64,000 nt of DNA from Camarhynchus parvulus (GCF_901933205.1 NC_044591.1:1585501-1649500), one strand, 5' to 3'; shown: positions 1-14,824, numbered from the stretch's first letter. Translations and numbers: made by a program. Notes: generated by a model from the sequence alone, not told the origin.

Positions 1-653
1 CCAGCTCAGCAGATCCTGCCTGCCAGGGATGCAGCACTGCTGGGATCTGCCAGCCTGGTGAAAAGCAGCTCTCAGGGGGCAGACAAAGTCATTAATGCTG
101 GCACAAAACCCCCAAAATGTTTAGGACACGTTTATCTTATTTTTTAGCAGATTTTTTTAAAATCAGTGTTCTGGTACTGCAGGGAGAAAGCACTAAAGGA
201 AGACACCATGTAATTGATGTCCTTAAAAAAATCTTCCTGTCAGTGCAAAATACAGGTTTGTTCTCAGTGGTTTAGCTGGCTTTTAAAAGAGAGTAAGAAA
301 AGAAGTCATCCTGTATTTTTATAATCCTGTTGGAATCTTCCAGTGACAAAGTGGGCAAATCTTACAGATAAAAATATCTGCAACACACATGGAAGAATAA
401 AAACTCAGGAATACCAAAAGACACACTGAGACTTCCAAGCAAGTCTGAACTCCTGCTGGATGTTTTGTATTTTTAATTGCAATCCCCAAAGTGTCAAGCA
501 CAGTTCAAGGGGCTTTCTGGCAATTACCCACTGCATTCCCCATTTCACTGGGCTGCAGAACAGCAGGAGAAGAGATGTTTATGCAACACCTCACAAAGCC
601 AGGGCTCTGTGCCTGACTGGGGCTGCCCAGGTGTGAGGAGGACACAGCCTTAC
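1..653 (-). other. CAPZB: CAPZB intron 6, partial
   Basis: Intronic sequence after the exon 6 donor. I see no coding exon, recognised repeat or RNA gene here. The next CAPZB exon is not within these 653 bases. Confidence 0.9.
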
Positions 654-770
654 CTGTCTGGTGAGGCTCCCCCCCAGGTTCATGGTACCAGAGCCAGTTT
701 TGTTGGTCTGCAGCCACAGCATCACTGTGGAGGTCAGCTTGTAATGGGCAGTGCGGCCACTGGACTTCTC
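654..770 (-). CDS. CAPZB: CAPZB coding exon 6
   Basis: 117 bp, 39 codons, phase 0 at both ends, reading from [11 protein letters not shown] to NLGGSLTRQ. The acceptor is CTCTTGCAG on the minus strand just above 770 and the donor is CAG|GTA at 653-651. This is part of the central beta-sheet that packs against CapZ alpha. It is the last CAPZB exon in the window. The next expected exon should begin with MEKDE and lies to the left of position 1. Confidence 0.98.
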
Positions 771-1283
771 CTGCAAGAGCAAGGGAACAAAGAGGGACAG
801 AGGCAGGAGGTTAAAACCCCTCCTAAAGCTAAGTGGGGGCTGGCAAGTCCCCCACAACAGGCCAGGCAAGTCTAACCCCACTCATGCAGCACAGTCTCTT
901 ACAGACAATCCTAAGTGTGCTCATTCCTCTAATTTTCCAAAGCAAATCTAGTTAGAGCAATTCACTCTCCTAATACCTTGTTTTTATTACCTAATTAGTG
1001 ATATTTATCTGTAGCTCTTTATGTTAAAAAACCCCCCACATCTCGGGATCACATGCACAGAAAGTAACATACTTTCAATTCTTCTGAGATTCTTTTTGAT
1101 TACAGCCCTGACTTATCTCCATCCAAATTGCTTCGGGGCATTTTCAAAAATTAACAAGGGAAAGAAGTTTACAGGCCTGACAAAGTATTGCATTGTTCAG
1201 TGGAACACCTGTGCTCCTTAATTGTCTGGAATTAACTGGGTTTTGTTTTCACTGGGGTGTATCAGCTGCCCCAGAGGCTGTAC
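771..1283 (-). other. CAPZB: CAPZB intron 5
   Basis: 513-bp intron with phase-0 junctions and standard GT-AG ends. Its middle is AT-rich (about 950-1020). Nothing else is recognisable. Confidence 0.95.
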
Positions 1284-1425
1284 CTGAACCTCCACCACGT
1301 GGATGGAATCCCAGCATCCCTTAATCTTCTTTGATCCATCTCCAGCTTTCTTAATGAGGATCACCCCAGCAAAGCCATGATCCAGATCCCAGAGGTAGAC
1401 AGAGGAGACTCCACCTTCAAAATAC
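1284..1425 (-). CDS. CAPZB: CAPZB coding exon 5
   Basis: 142 bp. Its first base completes the Leu codon begun in exon 4; 47 codons follow, from [17 protein letters not shown] to [11 protein letters not shown]. The acceptor is CATCCTGCAG and the donor is CAG|GTACAG. The segment includes the highly conserved [18 protein letters not shown] strand region of the beta subunit core. The short 513-bp intron between exons 5 and 6 is the smallest in the window. Confidence 0.98.
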
Positions 1426-4394
1426 CTGCAGGATGAAACCCAAAGGCAAGTTAAAAGCAAGCAGGACCCAAGCCAGAGTCGGATATCAGTAATAATCATC
1501 TTAAATAAGCAGCATTTCTAAGTCCTAATACAGATTTGTTTTTTCTTTCAAGACAGCACACTCTCACAGTTACACACCCAGAAACACAGCACTTCAAATC
1601 CCTTCATAATGCTGAGACTTTAATTACAAAACAACTGCACATGTCTCTGAAGGAGAATAAAGGCCTGGTGAGAGCCAGAGCTATTTACAGATTTCTACAG
1701 GACTTGAGCAAACAATTCCTCTGATTCCAATTACCTACAACAGCTGGTAAAAGCACAAGCTACAAAGTGGGCTGAGAGTAAGGCTTTATTTTACAATCTG
1801 GTCTTTTCCCCCCTCTTCTCCCTTGCTATTGGCAAAGTCTGGAAGTTCTTTACAGCAAAGTTCACTAATTAAGACAAAAGGGAGCAAGTAAGTAACTTCA
1901 TGTTGCTGCCTCAAAAGTCTGTGTGAAGCTGACACTGATTTACTGCAAAGGGAGCTGAACTGGAACCCGGGATCTCAGAAATGTAGAGATGCTGCTGAGG
2001 TTTTATTATTCCAGCATCAGGTATGGGAAAGAAGAGAAAATAAGCCAGATTGCCTCAATCTCAGGTGTCTTTTGCTGAAAGTAACTCAGAAAACCAACCA
2101 AAAAATGGGATCTGTAGAGCCCCATTCCCTCTGGTGACACTGGTGCAGATGGAAAATGCACTTCATAAAATAATGGTAAACAACCCATCTATTGGAAGAA
2201 AGCAGTAATTCTGTCTTCTAGAAAACTGGAATTGCAACCACAGCATTTTATCCATTGCATTCTCAAGTTAGCAAAGCCAGAGGAGGATGAAGGAAAAGGG
2301 AAGAATAAATACTCCTTCATGGCACACAACTCTCACATCTCAGGGGTGACCATGACAAGGATCATGTGAAAGGAGGAGAGGAAACTTCATAAACTTCATC
2401 AACGACACGAAATGTTGGTAGTCGGACTTTTCATTGCCTGCAGGGGGGCAAAATCTCATCATCCAAAGATGTGAGGGGCAGCTCCCAGGCAGATTAACCT
2501 GTCTGCATCCTGCCTCTGACTGTCACACACACCTGGAGTGACCACTCACTCCTCCTCGGCCAGAGAGGAAAGCATCCCTCAGGGCCAACATGAAAAAACC
2601 ATCAACCCTTCCCACTCTGGGCTTCCCTCCTTCCTAACCCAGGGCCTTCCAGTTGGGAATGGTGCTTAAAAGGCAATTTACTGCAATTTGCAGTTCATGG
2701 ATTACCCCTAAGCACTGTGGATTCAAGCACACCAACCCCTCCCTTGCCAGCAGTCAGGTGAAAAGACACTGGAAGTGAACTCCAGTGACACTCCCAACAC
2801 TTCCAGCACATTCCCTGCACCCACAGGTCAGCTCAATACCTCGTTTCAAGAGGGCAGAGTCACCAAAAAGCCCCAATTCCCTTTAACTGCAGACACCCAA
2901 GCCTTTACCCAAACCAATGCTGACCTCAGGAGGGGTAAATAATTTCCTATAAACTCACCACAGCCTTTCATGTCTAATGGGTGGCTCTGCCTCTCCTCAC
3001 CAAGCCCAGCCCAGGCAGTTCAGGACCCACTGTCCTGGGGCATTGCCAAGCACTGATAACACAGCCCTGCAAAAGCAAATCCCAGCCAGGCTTCCAACAG
3101 GCAACTTCAACCTAACAAACCAACAAACACCCTCTTTACATCCCCTGGGGAATTCACAAATGGATTTTGGTTAATGCAGTTAAATTCCAGTCCTGCAGTG
3201 AACCTCAGCTCCAACCTAAGCCACCCTTCCTTCAGCAGTGGGAATCAGAGGCCAGAGAGAAGCAGCTGTTGTCCCTTCTCAGAGTCAGATTGCTTTCAAA
3301 ATATATATATAATATACCCTTTTTCATCTACAGAATCAGTGAATTCACTCAAAATGAGCTGGCAGTCACTAAGAACATTACAGGGTGCACAGACAGTTTC
3401 CCCATTACCCACTTTATGACCTTGCTATGAGCATGAGACATTAATTAAGAGAGGGACCGAAACAAGGTTTTGGGAAATTTATTCTTACCTACTGTACTTT
3501 GATCCTAATGACATGAAACAGGAAAAAAATAATTTTTATGTGGTTCACCTTTATGAGATTTTACATAAAGGCTTTTGTGGGTATTTTAAGAATGTGCTAA
3601 AATGTTGTCTGAAACCACATAAAACCATGTGAAGAACCTCCCGCCAGAACCAACAGCGCACACATGGAAACGCTTTCAGTGCCTTTGGAGATCTAATGAA
3701 TCAAATATAGAATTAATATTGTTTTAAATACCAACATGCAATTTCAATAAAGCTGCTCTGCCATGGCCAGGCCCAGGAACTGGAGGCTGGAACAACAATG
3801 CCAGCGACTGAATCCAAGGCACGCCAGGATATACATTATCCAAAGGCTCCCAAATCCCCTCCTCCTTCATGGGGAGGAAATATATACAACTGATCACTAC
3901 ACTGCCTTTCACCTTCAAACAGCACTGGAGTGGGATTTCTGAACCTCAGAAAGTCACAGTTGGATATGAGGGGAACATTCCTGTTTTTTTAAAATAAAAA
4001 TAAAGAGGTGCCACAGGCTAATTGGTCCATAATAGAAAACGGGATGATAGATTGGGAGGAATTTAAATTGACATTGGTGGATTTGGATTTGCTGCAGGAG
4101 GGCTGGGCTCCCTCCAAGAAACCCCTCCACCATGGACTGAAATGCAGCACATACTAAAATCCAAGCAGGAGAGGAACCAGCTTGGAAAAGGCCCCAGGAA
4201 GGCACAAACTGGGACTTTCTCTGTTAAAGAAATGGATGGACAAGGCAGAGCACAGCCCCAGAGCCACACACAGCAGAGTGCACTGAACACAGCTCCTGCA
4301 CTAAACATCTCCTGCCTTAGTGTCCTTGTGATGTCCCTGCCCTGATCCCCCAGCACAGCTGGGGCTGGAGAAGGCAATCTGTCTCCTTTGGGAG

Positions 4395-4625
4395 CTGGAA
4401 TCACAGAATCCCTGAGGCTGGAAAAGCCCTCTGAGGTCACCAAGCCCAACCATCAGCCCAGCACCACCACGTTCAGCACTAACCCACAGCCCCACAGGTT
4501 TTCTGAACACTTCCAGAGGTGGTGGCTCCACCACTGCCCTGGACATCCTGTTCCAATGCTTTACAACCCTTTCCCTGGATTTTTTTCCTAATATCTACAT
4601 TAAACCTCCCCTGGCACGAGCTGGG
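4395..4625 (-). mobile_element. CR1 LINE 3' fragment
   Basis: Reads as the reverse complement of an avian CR1 3' part: tail side near 4395 (ATCACAGAATCCCTGAGGCT), then phrases typical of the family (TGTTCCAATGCTTTACAACC, TAAACCTCCCCTGGCACGAG). No coding capacity is left. Confidence 0.8.
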
Positions 4626-5004
4626 AGTCCATTTCCACTCATCACCTGGGAGAAGAGACTGACCCCCACCTGGCTACACTGACTCTCCCAAAGCAGTCAA
4701 GCAACCAGCAGATGCTTTTGGGATGTTCAGGAGGCCTCAAGTGGGAGGAATTCCTGTTGTGGTACCTCAGAAACACCCCAGGGGACAAACCATTCTCAAA
4801 GGACAGCTTCAGAGCAGGGCAGTCACTGATCTCTGCCTAAGGACACCCATCAGCCCAGGATGTTTCAATCAAGATCAATCAGGCTTTACCTACAGACAAA
4901 ACTTTGTTATAAAACAATGAAAAATAGTTATATGGTTGTCATATCCCTTTATTAACAAGAAAAACACTGCTATCATAGTTGATAACTATGATGAATGATA
5001 TCAC

Positions 5005-5110
5005 AGTTGGGTTCAATTAGAAGGACCTTAAAAGATCATCAAGACCAAGTGACATCCCTGTCCTTGGAGAGGACAGCCAGTGCTCCATCTCTGGGAAAAT
5101 AACTTTTTAC
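5005..5110 (-). mobile_element. Decayed CR1 remnant
   Basis: Weak match to the reverse complement of a CR1 3' end (GACCTTAAAAGATCATCAAG). Short and diverged, so family and borders are uncertain. Confidence 0.4.
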
Positions 5111-8100
5111 AAGGCTGCCCAGGAAGGTGACTAAAAGGCAAAAGGCCCAAAGTAATCATTCATTCTCTTCACAGAATTCAGACCAGCAGTTCACTCAAAA
5201 TCAATTATAGTTTTAATGTCATGATCAAACACTGAGTTTTTATATCTGTTACTCATCAACCACAGAACTCCTGGAAAAAGCTGTTTTATACAAAAAATGT
5301 CACACTTAAGACTGACCTACTTTACAAATGCAAGAATAAAAGAAAATATGTAAGCTAAGAGTGATCCAAAGCTTTATGAAGTGTTTGAAGTTGAAGCGGG
5401 TGGAGACACAGGATGGAAACTTGACTGAGGAGCAGGAGCTGTACCCATGAAATAGAGGCTGTGGCCAGAATAAAGCTGCAACTTCAAGAGGGATATGATA
5501 GGGGAGGAAATGCCCCAGCTTCCAGCAGAGCCCTCAGGGAAGGAGGGCAGATTAATCACTTTGTTATAGCACTGAAGGACAGCCCAGGAAGGCCCCAAGA
5601 CCCTCCTGATAATGCTCCTCTCCTCCCAGCCTCACCAAGAGATCCTGGACACGGTGTGGAGAAAATGACTTTCCACCACACAGCAATAAAAACAAGCTCT
5701 GACTTTCAATTACACCTCAGAACCAAATCGTTCATCCATAAAAACATTTGTGTATTTTCCAGTAAGTAGCTGAGAGCCAGAGACAAAAAGTCTGTGGCTT
5801 ATGGCTCTCCCAACCCCCTGATGCCAAAGCACCAGCACCTGGAACCTCAGCCTGGCTCTGAAACCTTCCAAAGGCTTGCACAGGGTTTCAAACTGGCTCA
5901 TTTAAAGCAGAAAAAGATATTTTCTTTTATTCCCTAAAGGTCACATAGTTATTTCTTCCAGCTACAGAAGTTCAGCACAGAAAGGGAAAAGTCTCCAGCT
6001 ATTTACATCAACAGACTTCCAAGAAAACTGGCATTTGAAAATCCTACCCCAAAGGAAAATACTGAGCATTCAGCTCACATGTTTTTATAAGAGTGACAAT
6101 GACTGAAGTCACAGTGTGAGCAGCTGGTGTCTCACAGCAACCCAAAACATTTCCTAAATGCTGAGGTGAGGAAGCACATTCCAGCTCCCCTGGGAGCAGG
6201 AGCTGGAGTGCCAAGTGACGTGGCACAACTCCCACCCAGCCCTTCCCCTGTCACCTCCAGCCAGCACAGGAATCACAACAGAAATATGAAGGAAGTGGCA
6301 AATTTGAGCTACCCACCTTTCATCAAACCCAAAACACTGCTCAGGTGTTCAACAAATGCCCTGCAACCTCACACCTCAAGGAGGAGGAACAGATTCTTCA
6401 GGAGATCAGCTGTCCCTCAATAATTGTTGCCTCCATCCAGCTGTGAGTGATGAGGCTCAGGATCCTTTAATGAGAGGACAGGCTGGATCAGGAACGAGCA
6501 GGATGTGACACTGCTGAGAGTCCAGGGCATTTACAGCTCCTCTCTCCTTCCCTGGCCCCAGGAGCACAACTGTGGAGCCCTTCCACAATCCCACCCAGAG
6601 ATTTGAAATGAAGGTACAACGTCTGTGCACAGCCCAGGGGTTTTGCACCCCACTTGATGAACTCAGCCCAAATTATGCTTGGGGGCTCTGTACAGGTATT
6701 TTACAGGAATTCTTTCCAGCATACACAGGTGCAAAAATCCCTGGAGCAAACATACCAATCCACTTAGGTATGTGTAACTTCAATGCCAGTTGTACTTAAA
6801 AGCACATCTGGACCACGGTGGGATGACTCAAACTGCTCAGCAGAGCTGTGAAGTGCAGGAACTCTGCAAGGAAGGACAAGAGTACCCAAACAATGGGATC
6901 CTGAAGGCTCAAAGCCTCCCAGAAGTTCCCAGTTTGTGCTTTCTAGCACCTTTCATTATTTAATGAAAAGTGTACTGCTCACATTCTCCTTCCCATCTGA
7001 CTGCTCCTGGCAGATGGAAATGAATGACCAAATCCCTTTGGAGAAGTCACCTGGAAACAGTTCCATCAGGCACCTCATGAGCAGGCCAAGGGGTCACTCT
7101 GGAACTGTCCAAAGGAGGGAGAGCCTCATTAACAGCAGGAAGCTCCCACTGCTCCCAAACCCTTCTCCCGTGGCCATCCCTGGGCAGCACAGACACTGCC
7201 TCAGCCACCCCCAGGCTGCCACATTCCACACTCTGCCAGCTGAAATCCAAACATGGACAGCAGGGGAACAGACAGCAGAAATCCTCTGTGCTGTGGTTTA
7301 AGTTTGGCAAAATCTTTGGAGGCTGCAGATCTCATGTGACATCAATTCTGTGACAGAATTCTGTATCAGATCTGCCACAAGAAGGCTGCTGCTGTTTAAG
7401 TTACTCTGTCCTCAAATCCCATCATTAAAGCACTGCACATTTGTGAGGGCAGGAGGTAAATTTCTGCCCATATAATACAAAATATTATCAGAGACAACCA
7501 GTTCAAAAATTCCAGATCACAATAAACTGACAGTTTAAAATTTCATCTCCTTTTTGAATGTAAGTCATTTCTTCCTAGGGATTTAAAGCCTTCAGAGAGC
7601 AGTGTTTGAGGACAGTGCTGCATCATCAATGCTGACCTCCTAATCCAAGTGTTCAGTTTTTATGTAATTACAGAGAACCGTGGGAACCCAAGGGAAAAAC
7701 TCCTCCTCCACCCAACATCTCCGATTCAGAAGATAAGAATGCAGTGTGTGCAGAGCTGCTCCAAAATGGAACTCCCAGAGAAGAAAAATCAGATGAAAAG
7801 CAACTGATTTCGTTTTCCAGCATGCCAGTACATTTAATTTTCCCCTCTTTCTAAGAAGATCCTCTAATATTTATCAACAACTTCAATATTAATTCTGCTC
7901 TGAGCTGCCCACGGGCATGCTGAGGAGGGGATCCCAACACTGCTCTGCTTTCTACATCCAAGTAATTTCCTTGGGAAAACAGCATGGCTGTAACTGTAAA
8001 AGCACACAGACATGAAAGCAGAGAAAGTCTTCATGGTTTAGACCTGTCTTAGGAGATTTCATCTCACCCTTATTAGGCTGACCCAAGGCAGGAATCTCCC

Positions 8101-8394
8101 CTGCTGTCCCAGCCCATGGTGCACATCCCCAGGCAGTTTCCTTAGTGCTGGGATGCACAACAAACCCATCTGGATTCAATCTGCAGGGCCCTGGCTGTGC
8201 AAGCCCCAGGAACTCCCATGCCCAGGAGAAAGGCAGCACAAAGGGCTGCAGCAGTAATGAGGAACAGGGAGCTGATGGCAATAAAGTCACTTCAAAGCTT
8301 TCCAGGGGCTCCCAGCTCAGGCAGCCCAGGTTTGCATCTGAGCACAGGCACAGGGCTCACAAAGGGCTCACAGCTGCAAACCCCTCAGTGAGCT

Positions 8395-8490
8395 CCAGCC
8401 CCATCCAACCTGGCCTGGGACACTTCCAGGGGTTGGGCATCCACAGCTTCCTTCTCTGGGCACCCTGTGCCAGGGCAGGCTGTGCTGAAA
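8395..8490 (-). mobile_element. Decayed CR1 remnant
   Basis: The reverse complement resembles the CR1 segment that reads from the 'GGGTGCCCAGAG' zone to the 'CCAGGCCAGGTTGGATGG' zone. Short piece without its tail. Confidence 0.5.
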
Positions 8491-10854
8491 CCCCCCTGGT
8501 CACACCTCTTACATCTGCTCTTTACTTGGTGGAGCTGGGGCTGTTCCATGCACAAAGCACAGCAAAGCTGGTCACAGATGGATGCAGCAGTTGCTACAAA
8601 CCCTGTGAGAAGTGCAGAGTAATTTGTGAGCTGGCCTGAGCTCCTCTGAGAGGCTCTCAGGGTCTGCCAGGGGAGGGGAACTCCAATGGCACCACAGCAG
8701 ATCTCAGGAACAGCCACAGCCCAAGGGCAGCGCTAACAGAGGTTTCCATTTTTTCTTATCAGGACAAGTGGACTAAGGCAGTGCCAGAGGCTGTTCAAGC
8801 AATCAAAAATAAACTAGGGAAAGGGGTAAAAACAGCTAAAGGAAGTTGAACTATCCAGCAGTTTATGGGACATCTGAACATGCTCAGCACAGATGATGGC
8901 ACAAAATGAGACATCCCTGAGGCCAGCAAAGCCAGGCTGCTCCACAAGTTAAACAGAGTAATAAAAATAAAAAATACACTCAGCCCTGAGCACTCCAAAA
9001 ATGAAAGGGCAAACTCATCTGTCACTGGGACATCACTGCTGTACCTGCCCAAAGGCTCCTCAACCCACACATTCCTGAGGCCACGGCCCAGGAATTTCTC
9101 CTCCAGAGCAGGGAAAGGCACTGGATGCTCACCTGGCTGCAAAGAACCCCTGGGTTCTATCCACAGGACAGGAATGTCCCCATGCAAAGAGCACAGCCCT
9201 GGGTGCCACCTCAGCACTGCTAACACTATCCAAAACTGGAATAACTATCCTGGACCAGATTCCAATCAAAATTCAATAATAAAAGGATTACACACAACAA
9301 AGACATTTCAGAGGTCAATCCTCTCCCAGACCTCCTTCCACTCCTACCAAATTCCTGGTCCAGAGCTCTAATATAACACACTGAAAATGGATCAACATCA
9401 AAACAGAGACAGAAGCAGAAGTTCAAAGGTTTCATTCTCACTCTGTTGAGAAAACTCAAAATCTTAATCAATACAAACATTTTCCGGGAGCAGAATGATT
9501 AAGATGATGTTTTATCTTTTTCTAAAGCTGTTAAAAATCAAAAGACCAATAAATCCAATTTAAGCCACAGAAAAAAGGAGGAATAGCTTTCTAAATGCAT
9601 GTCAGTCACTAAACCAGTCCAAAGTTGCCAAAACTCATCCTGTTTGCAGACAGATCAGCAGCATCCTTCCCAGGGGAGGTCTATTTAATCACTTCAGAAA
9701 TTATTTCTTCCAGACAACAAAGAGCCATTAGATTATTTAATTAAAGGCCTGATTATCCCCAACCCAAAACAAGGGAAGGCAGAATCTAAAATAGAGAGAT
9801 TTAAGCAGCTGCCCTGGTCCTCATTACGCTTTGATTTCAATCAAGCACACACACGTCAAGCAAAGGGCAATAAATTACAACCATGTGTTGGAAGAAATTA
9901 TCTTCACCATATTGGAAGTGGAAAGCCAAGGCTCTAACTGAGTGGTGTAAGATATTAGACTTCCATCTGGGAATAATAACCTACTGAACACAAACATGCC
10001 AGAGCATTAGCTCCAGGCACTGCTGGAGTTAAAGCTGGCAGCAGGAGATGGAAATGGAACAGTTGTTTTTTGGGAAAGTGACATGGATTTTGGTAAAACA
10101 GATAACCAAGAAACATGCTTGTTGTTTAACACAGAGGACAGAGAGGGAACTGGAACCTGGAGTAATTCCTCTTTAACCCAAATACCTCCAGAAAGGAAAG
10201 GTGGGAAACTCCAGAGATACTAAAGGTAGTCTGCACTGAAGCAGACACTTAGGGCCAGTTCAGCACTGGTTCACAGGCACTAAAGGCTCAGCAGAATTGT
10301 TCTCCAGCTTACATGATTTTATTACATGCAATACTACAAGACTTTCCCAAACTCATTTTCACACAACAGTCCCTCAGTGGCCATTAAGCTTTTGGGGACA
10401 AAATTGAATTTTAAGGTCCCTAGCAAGCAAATCTGAGTGGATTATTGCACACAAACTGTTAACAGACCCATACCAGGCTGTTTCCCTCAAAACACCCACG
10501 ACAGCAGGTGCCAGCCCCTTGGGAAATGGCAAACACAATGCAGTGACTCACTGAACGTAGGTGGAGACTTACCACACCTGATGAAAAGAGAAATCTAAAA
10601 AGGAAAGGTGTGTGGGCCAAATGGGACCGACACAAGGAAGAACTGAAGCAATCTGAAGTGCTGGGAGAGGCCTGAGATGAATTCTGTGAGATATCAGCAC
10701 TTTCTGTGTTAAAGGTAAAAGGCGAGCTGATCCAGGGGAGGTTGGGACCACATGGGGAGAGCAGAGTGGGATGGAGATGTTCCCAAAAGGGCCCATTTAT
10801 CTACAGATGCTGGGATGACCAGCACCAGGTGTGTTTGGAAGCCCAGGAGTGAAG

Positions 10855-11180
10855 TGAGCCCTGTGCACAGCAACTGCTGAGAGACCTGGGGTTGTTCAGC
10901 CTGGAGAGAGGAGGCTCTGGGGTGACCTGACTGGGGCCCTCCAGTGCCTGAAGGAGCCAACAGGAAAGATGGAGAGAGAATTTGGACAAGAGGGAATGGC
11001 TTCCCACTGCCAGAGGGCAGGGCTAGATGGGATATTGGGAAGAAATTCCTCTCTGTGAGGGTGGGCAGGCCCTGGCACAGGGTGCCCAGAGCAGCTGTGG
11101 CTGCCCCTGGATCCCTGGAAGTGTCCAAGGCCAGGATGGACAGGGCTTGGAGCAACCTGGGACAGCAGAAGCTGTCTAGC
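10855..11180 (+). mobile_element. CR1 LINE 3' fragment
   Basis: Plus-strand CR1 with the recognisable succession of a group 'GGTTGTTCAGCCTGGAGAG', 'GGGGCCCTCCAGTGCCTGAA' and 'GGGCAGGCCCTGGCACAGGG', ending after 'GGAGCAACCTGGGACAGCAG'. It is 5'-truncated and lacks the final tail. Confidence 0.85.
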
Positions 11181-13899
11181 AAGTCTGGACACAAAGGCAC
11201 TACTTGCTCTGAAAAACCCAGCAGAAACTCTCATTACAGGAATAAAAAGCCTGAACAGCCCAGGAAATTCAGGCAGGCTGGATCTGGTGTTCCCTGTGAG
11301 TGCTGTGATTAATTTTGTATTCACTGTTACCTCTCTTTCATAAAACAGCAGCTGTGGCTACAGAGGCAGCTCAGGAACATTCTCTGCCCCACAGAGGGAC
11401 AGAAGAGGCTGTTAAGGGACTGCTGGTGAGGAGCTGATGTGTCAGATTTGAGGCTTCTCCTGCACCACCATTTTCATCCTCTTCATCTGCAGCCACTGCA
11501 CTTAAACTGGCATTTTTTAAGAATTTGTAATGTGAAGTATCAGTTAGCCTGGTGTCCCCTGTGAAGGATCTGTGTGGGCAGGCAACCTCACCAGAGTGAG
11601 CAGAAAGAATGAAAGCCTCTGCAGGTCAACTCAAAATGTAGATTTTCTGCAGACTGATCCCTGTTCCTGGAGGGTGAACCTGGCACAGATCTCCCCATCT
11701 AACAGTAACCAGAATTTCCACAAAAGACACAGTCCTGAGGGCTGCCAGCACGCTTAGCCCTTTGATTAATCCATCAAAGAGCCTGAAGTATCTCCCAGGG
11801 CTGGAAAAGCTCTGCTGTACCTGGCTCTGGAGCTGGGAAGGACACTGGTTCCTGGCCCAGGATGCCCTGAGCCCTCCCTGCCCAGCTGCAGGAGCTGCCA
11901 AGGCAGTGACACCTCCATGGACCCTGCCTGGCCCAGCCCCACTGCTGCTCCACAGGCACTGCCAGGGCAGCTCCCAGCTCCAGCAGCCAGGCAGTGACAT
12001 CCCTGCCACCCATGGGGTGACACCCCTGCCAGTGCCACCTCTCCACCACAGCCCTGCCCAGGCAGCTCCAGCAGCTGCTCCATGAGGAATTGCTGCAGCC
12101 ATTCCCAACCCAATGTGTTGGCAAGAGCAGCACTGAGAGAAGCTGGCATTTCTGCCACCTCTGAATTTCCAACCTCTGATCTCCAAGTAAAAATTAAGCT
12201 TCTGCTGTCAAAACACAAAAGTTCAATTGTCTTGTTCAGAAAACTGCAGAGCCCAACTGCAAGAACAAAAGCCTGTTTCTCTCCACATCACTGATGGAGG
12301 TAAGGTACAAATCCTGATTTGAAGCACAACAAACCCTTCAGACACTGAGGTTAAATTTCCTTAACATTGTAAATTCTTTCCGCAAATGCCACAAGTTTTT
12401 TCACACTGCTCAGCCAAACATTAAGCCACCCCTGTCCTCTTTTCCTCCTCCACTTCTGGGATCACAACAGGCACTGAAGTGTTCTGTGCTGGCACCTGTG
12501 CCCATGGTCTGACCTGCCCTCCTGGCTGTGATCCCTCCTGGGTCCCCTCTGACCATTCCTGCCTGTAAAAGCTGCACTGACAAACAGAAAGATGGAATTT
12601 GGAACAAGCTCACCTTTCCCTTCCACACAATACAAGAAGACTGTTATATAAAGGTACTGCTGTACCTCACGCTGAGCAGGGCTCAGCAGATTCACCTCAG
12701 TCAGAAACCTGCCCTGTGCTTTCCTTTCAGCCAATTCAAGCTGTTTAAAGAAGTTATTGTATCCAGCCATGACTTCATGGTCATCTGAGCAGAGAGGGAT
12801 TTAAAAAGACAACCTTGGTTCCATAAACCTCCCCATTTTCGTCTCAGGGTATTAAAAATGTTATTGGTCCTGCCCTGTTCTGCATCTGGGGAGTAACTGC
12901 AAATTTGGCTTTGCTGAATATGCAAAATTCCTTTCTTCCACTCAGTTCAGATACCAATAACAACTGTTACTTACAAGAGAAGTTGGAGAGCTATGAAAAT
13001 AATGCACGAAAAGAAGTAAAGATTTGCTACCTGTAACAGAAGTGTGATGTTTAACACATTTGGACAGGCTGCCTTTACACTGAGCCACAGAGCCCAGCTA
13101 GAAAAGTTCCTTTTAATGTGCTTCTCTCAGCACTGTAATATGATGAACTACACCTAAGGCTGTGTTTTATCTCCCTTTTCAGGCAACAAGAAGCAGCAAT
13201 GAAGTTTGTTCACTTTTTTCCTGGGCTTTAGGCACCTCCCTAAAAGTGTGTCCCAGTAAAGGACACACTGGTTCATTTTGCTTTCCAACACTCACTTGCT
13301 GTGCAGTTTTAGCATCACTTTCCACCCCAGCATTGCTTAGGAGACCACAGAGCCCACAGGTGAAGCTGATCACATCCCAAGGATGTGGAGGTAAATTCAG
13401 TGCAGGACCAGCACAGCCCCAATTTACAGAAATACTGCTCAACTGGTAACTCACCCAGACAGCTTCCTCTTGCTGCTTTAAAAAGCCATTGCCTAATCTA
13501 CATTGATCCCACACAGGCTCTGTTAATTCCTTTGTTTTACACCTCCTTCATAGGACAGGGCCTGAAACAAGCATCCTGCAGCAGAAGCACATCAACCCCT
13601 GCCCAACTGCTGCACTTCAGTGCCTGTCCTTTCACTGGGAGATGTGAGAGCTGCTGCTGCTGCACACAGAGATTTTTTAAGAGTACAGCCTTGAGGGAAT
13701 GGAAAATGCAAATGATTTAAGCCAGAACTTAGAGATCAAAGAGAAGCCAGGTCATGCCAGGACAGAGACAGCATCAATCTGTTCAAGGGGGAAGGAGGTG
13801 GGAAAGCACCTCAGCACCTGCCTTTGGCACCAGCTGACAGATTTCATCACGTCTGGCATCACAGACCCAGCGCTGCCTCCCCCCAGCCTGCCCCAGGGG

Positions 13900-13922
13900 A
13901 CACAGACAGACAGACAGACAGG
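13900..13922. repeat. GACA microsatellite
   Basis: Short CAGA/GACA run (about five units) ending roughly 25 bp from the CAPZB exon 4 donor in intron 4. Confidence 0.85.
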
Positions 13923-13927
13923 GCTCA

Positions 13928-14179
<252 letters not shown>

Positions 14180-14824
14180 TCACTGGGCAGTTTTCTTTAT
14201 CTCTGCCACAGCCAATGCTCCCTCCAGGAGATCTCTGCTGTCCATGGCCACTGAGTGTCCCTGCCTGGCTGATCCAATTCCAGCATCCCATGGGGAGATG
14301 CTGCGCCCAGGGGAGGAGCCAAGCATTCCTGCCTGGATCCAATCTGAGATTTTGGGACACCCCAGCAGGCTTTGCCCCCTGCATTGCCAGAGGAGCAGCT
14401 TTCTGCTGCCCTGCATTGCCAGAGGGAGCCCAGGCCCATCTGCAGCAGCCCTGGAGCTGCAGAGGAAAACTCCCCCCTTGTGCAGGATCCCTGCTGCAGC
14501 AGCAGCACAGCTGGCACTGCAGGAGGGCTGAGCCCCCATGGGATGGGGCTGTGCCACCCCTGACACACAGGGGGGCAGGGCATGGTCTGACGCTGTCAAT
14601 AGTTTTTTTTTTTTCTCATTTGTACTATTACATTTGTATTTTTAGTTTTCCTAATAAAGAACTGTTATTCCTATTCCCATATCTTTACCTGAGAGCCCCT
14701 TAATTTTAAAATTATAACAGTTCAGAGGGAGGGGGTTTATATTTTCCATTTCAGGGGAGGCTCCTGCCTTCCTCAGCAGACACCTGGCTTTTCAACTGAG
14801 ACAAGGAGACAGAGCCTGCTCATG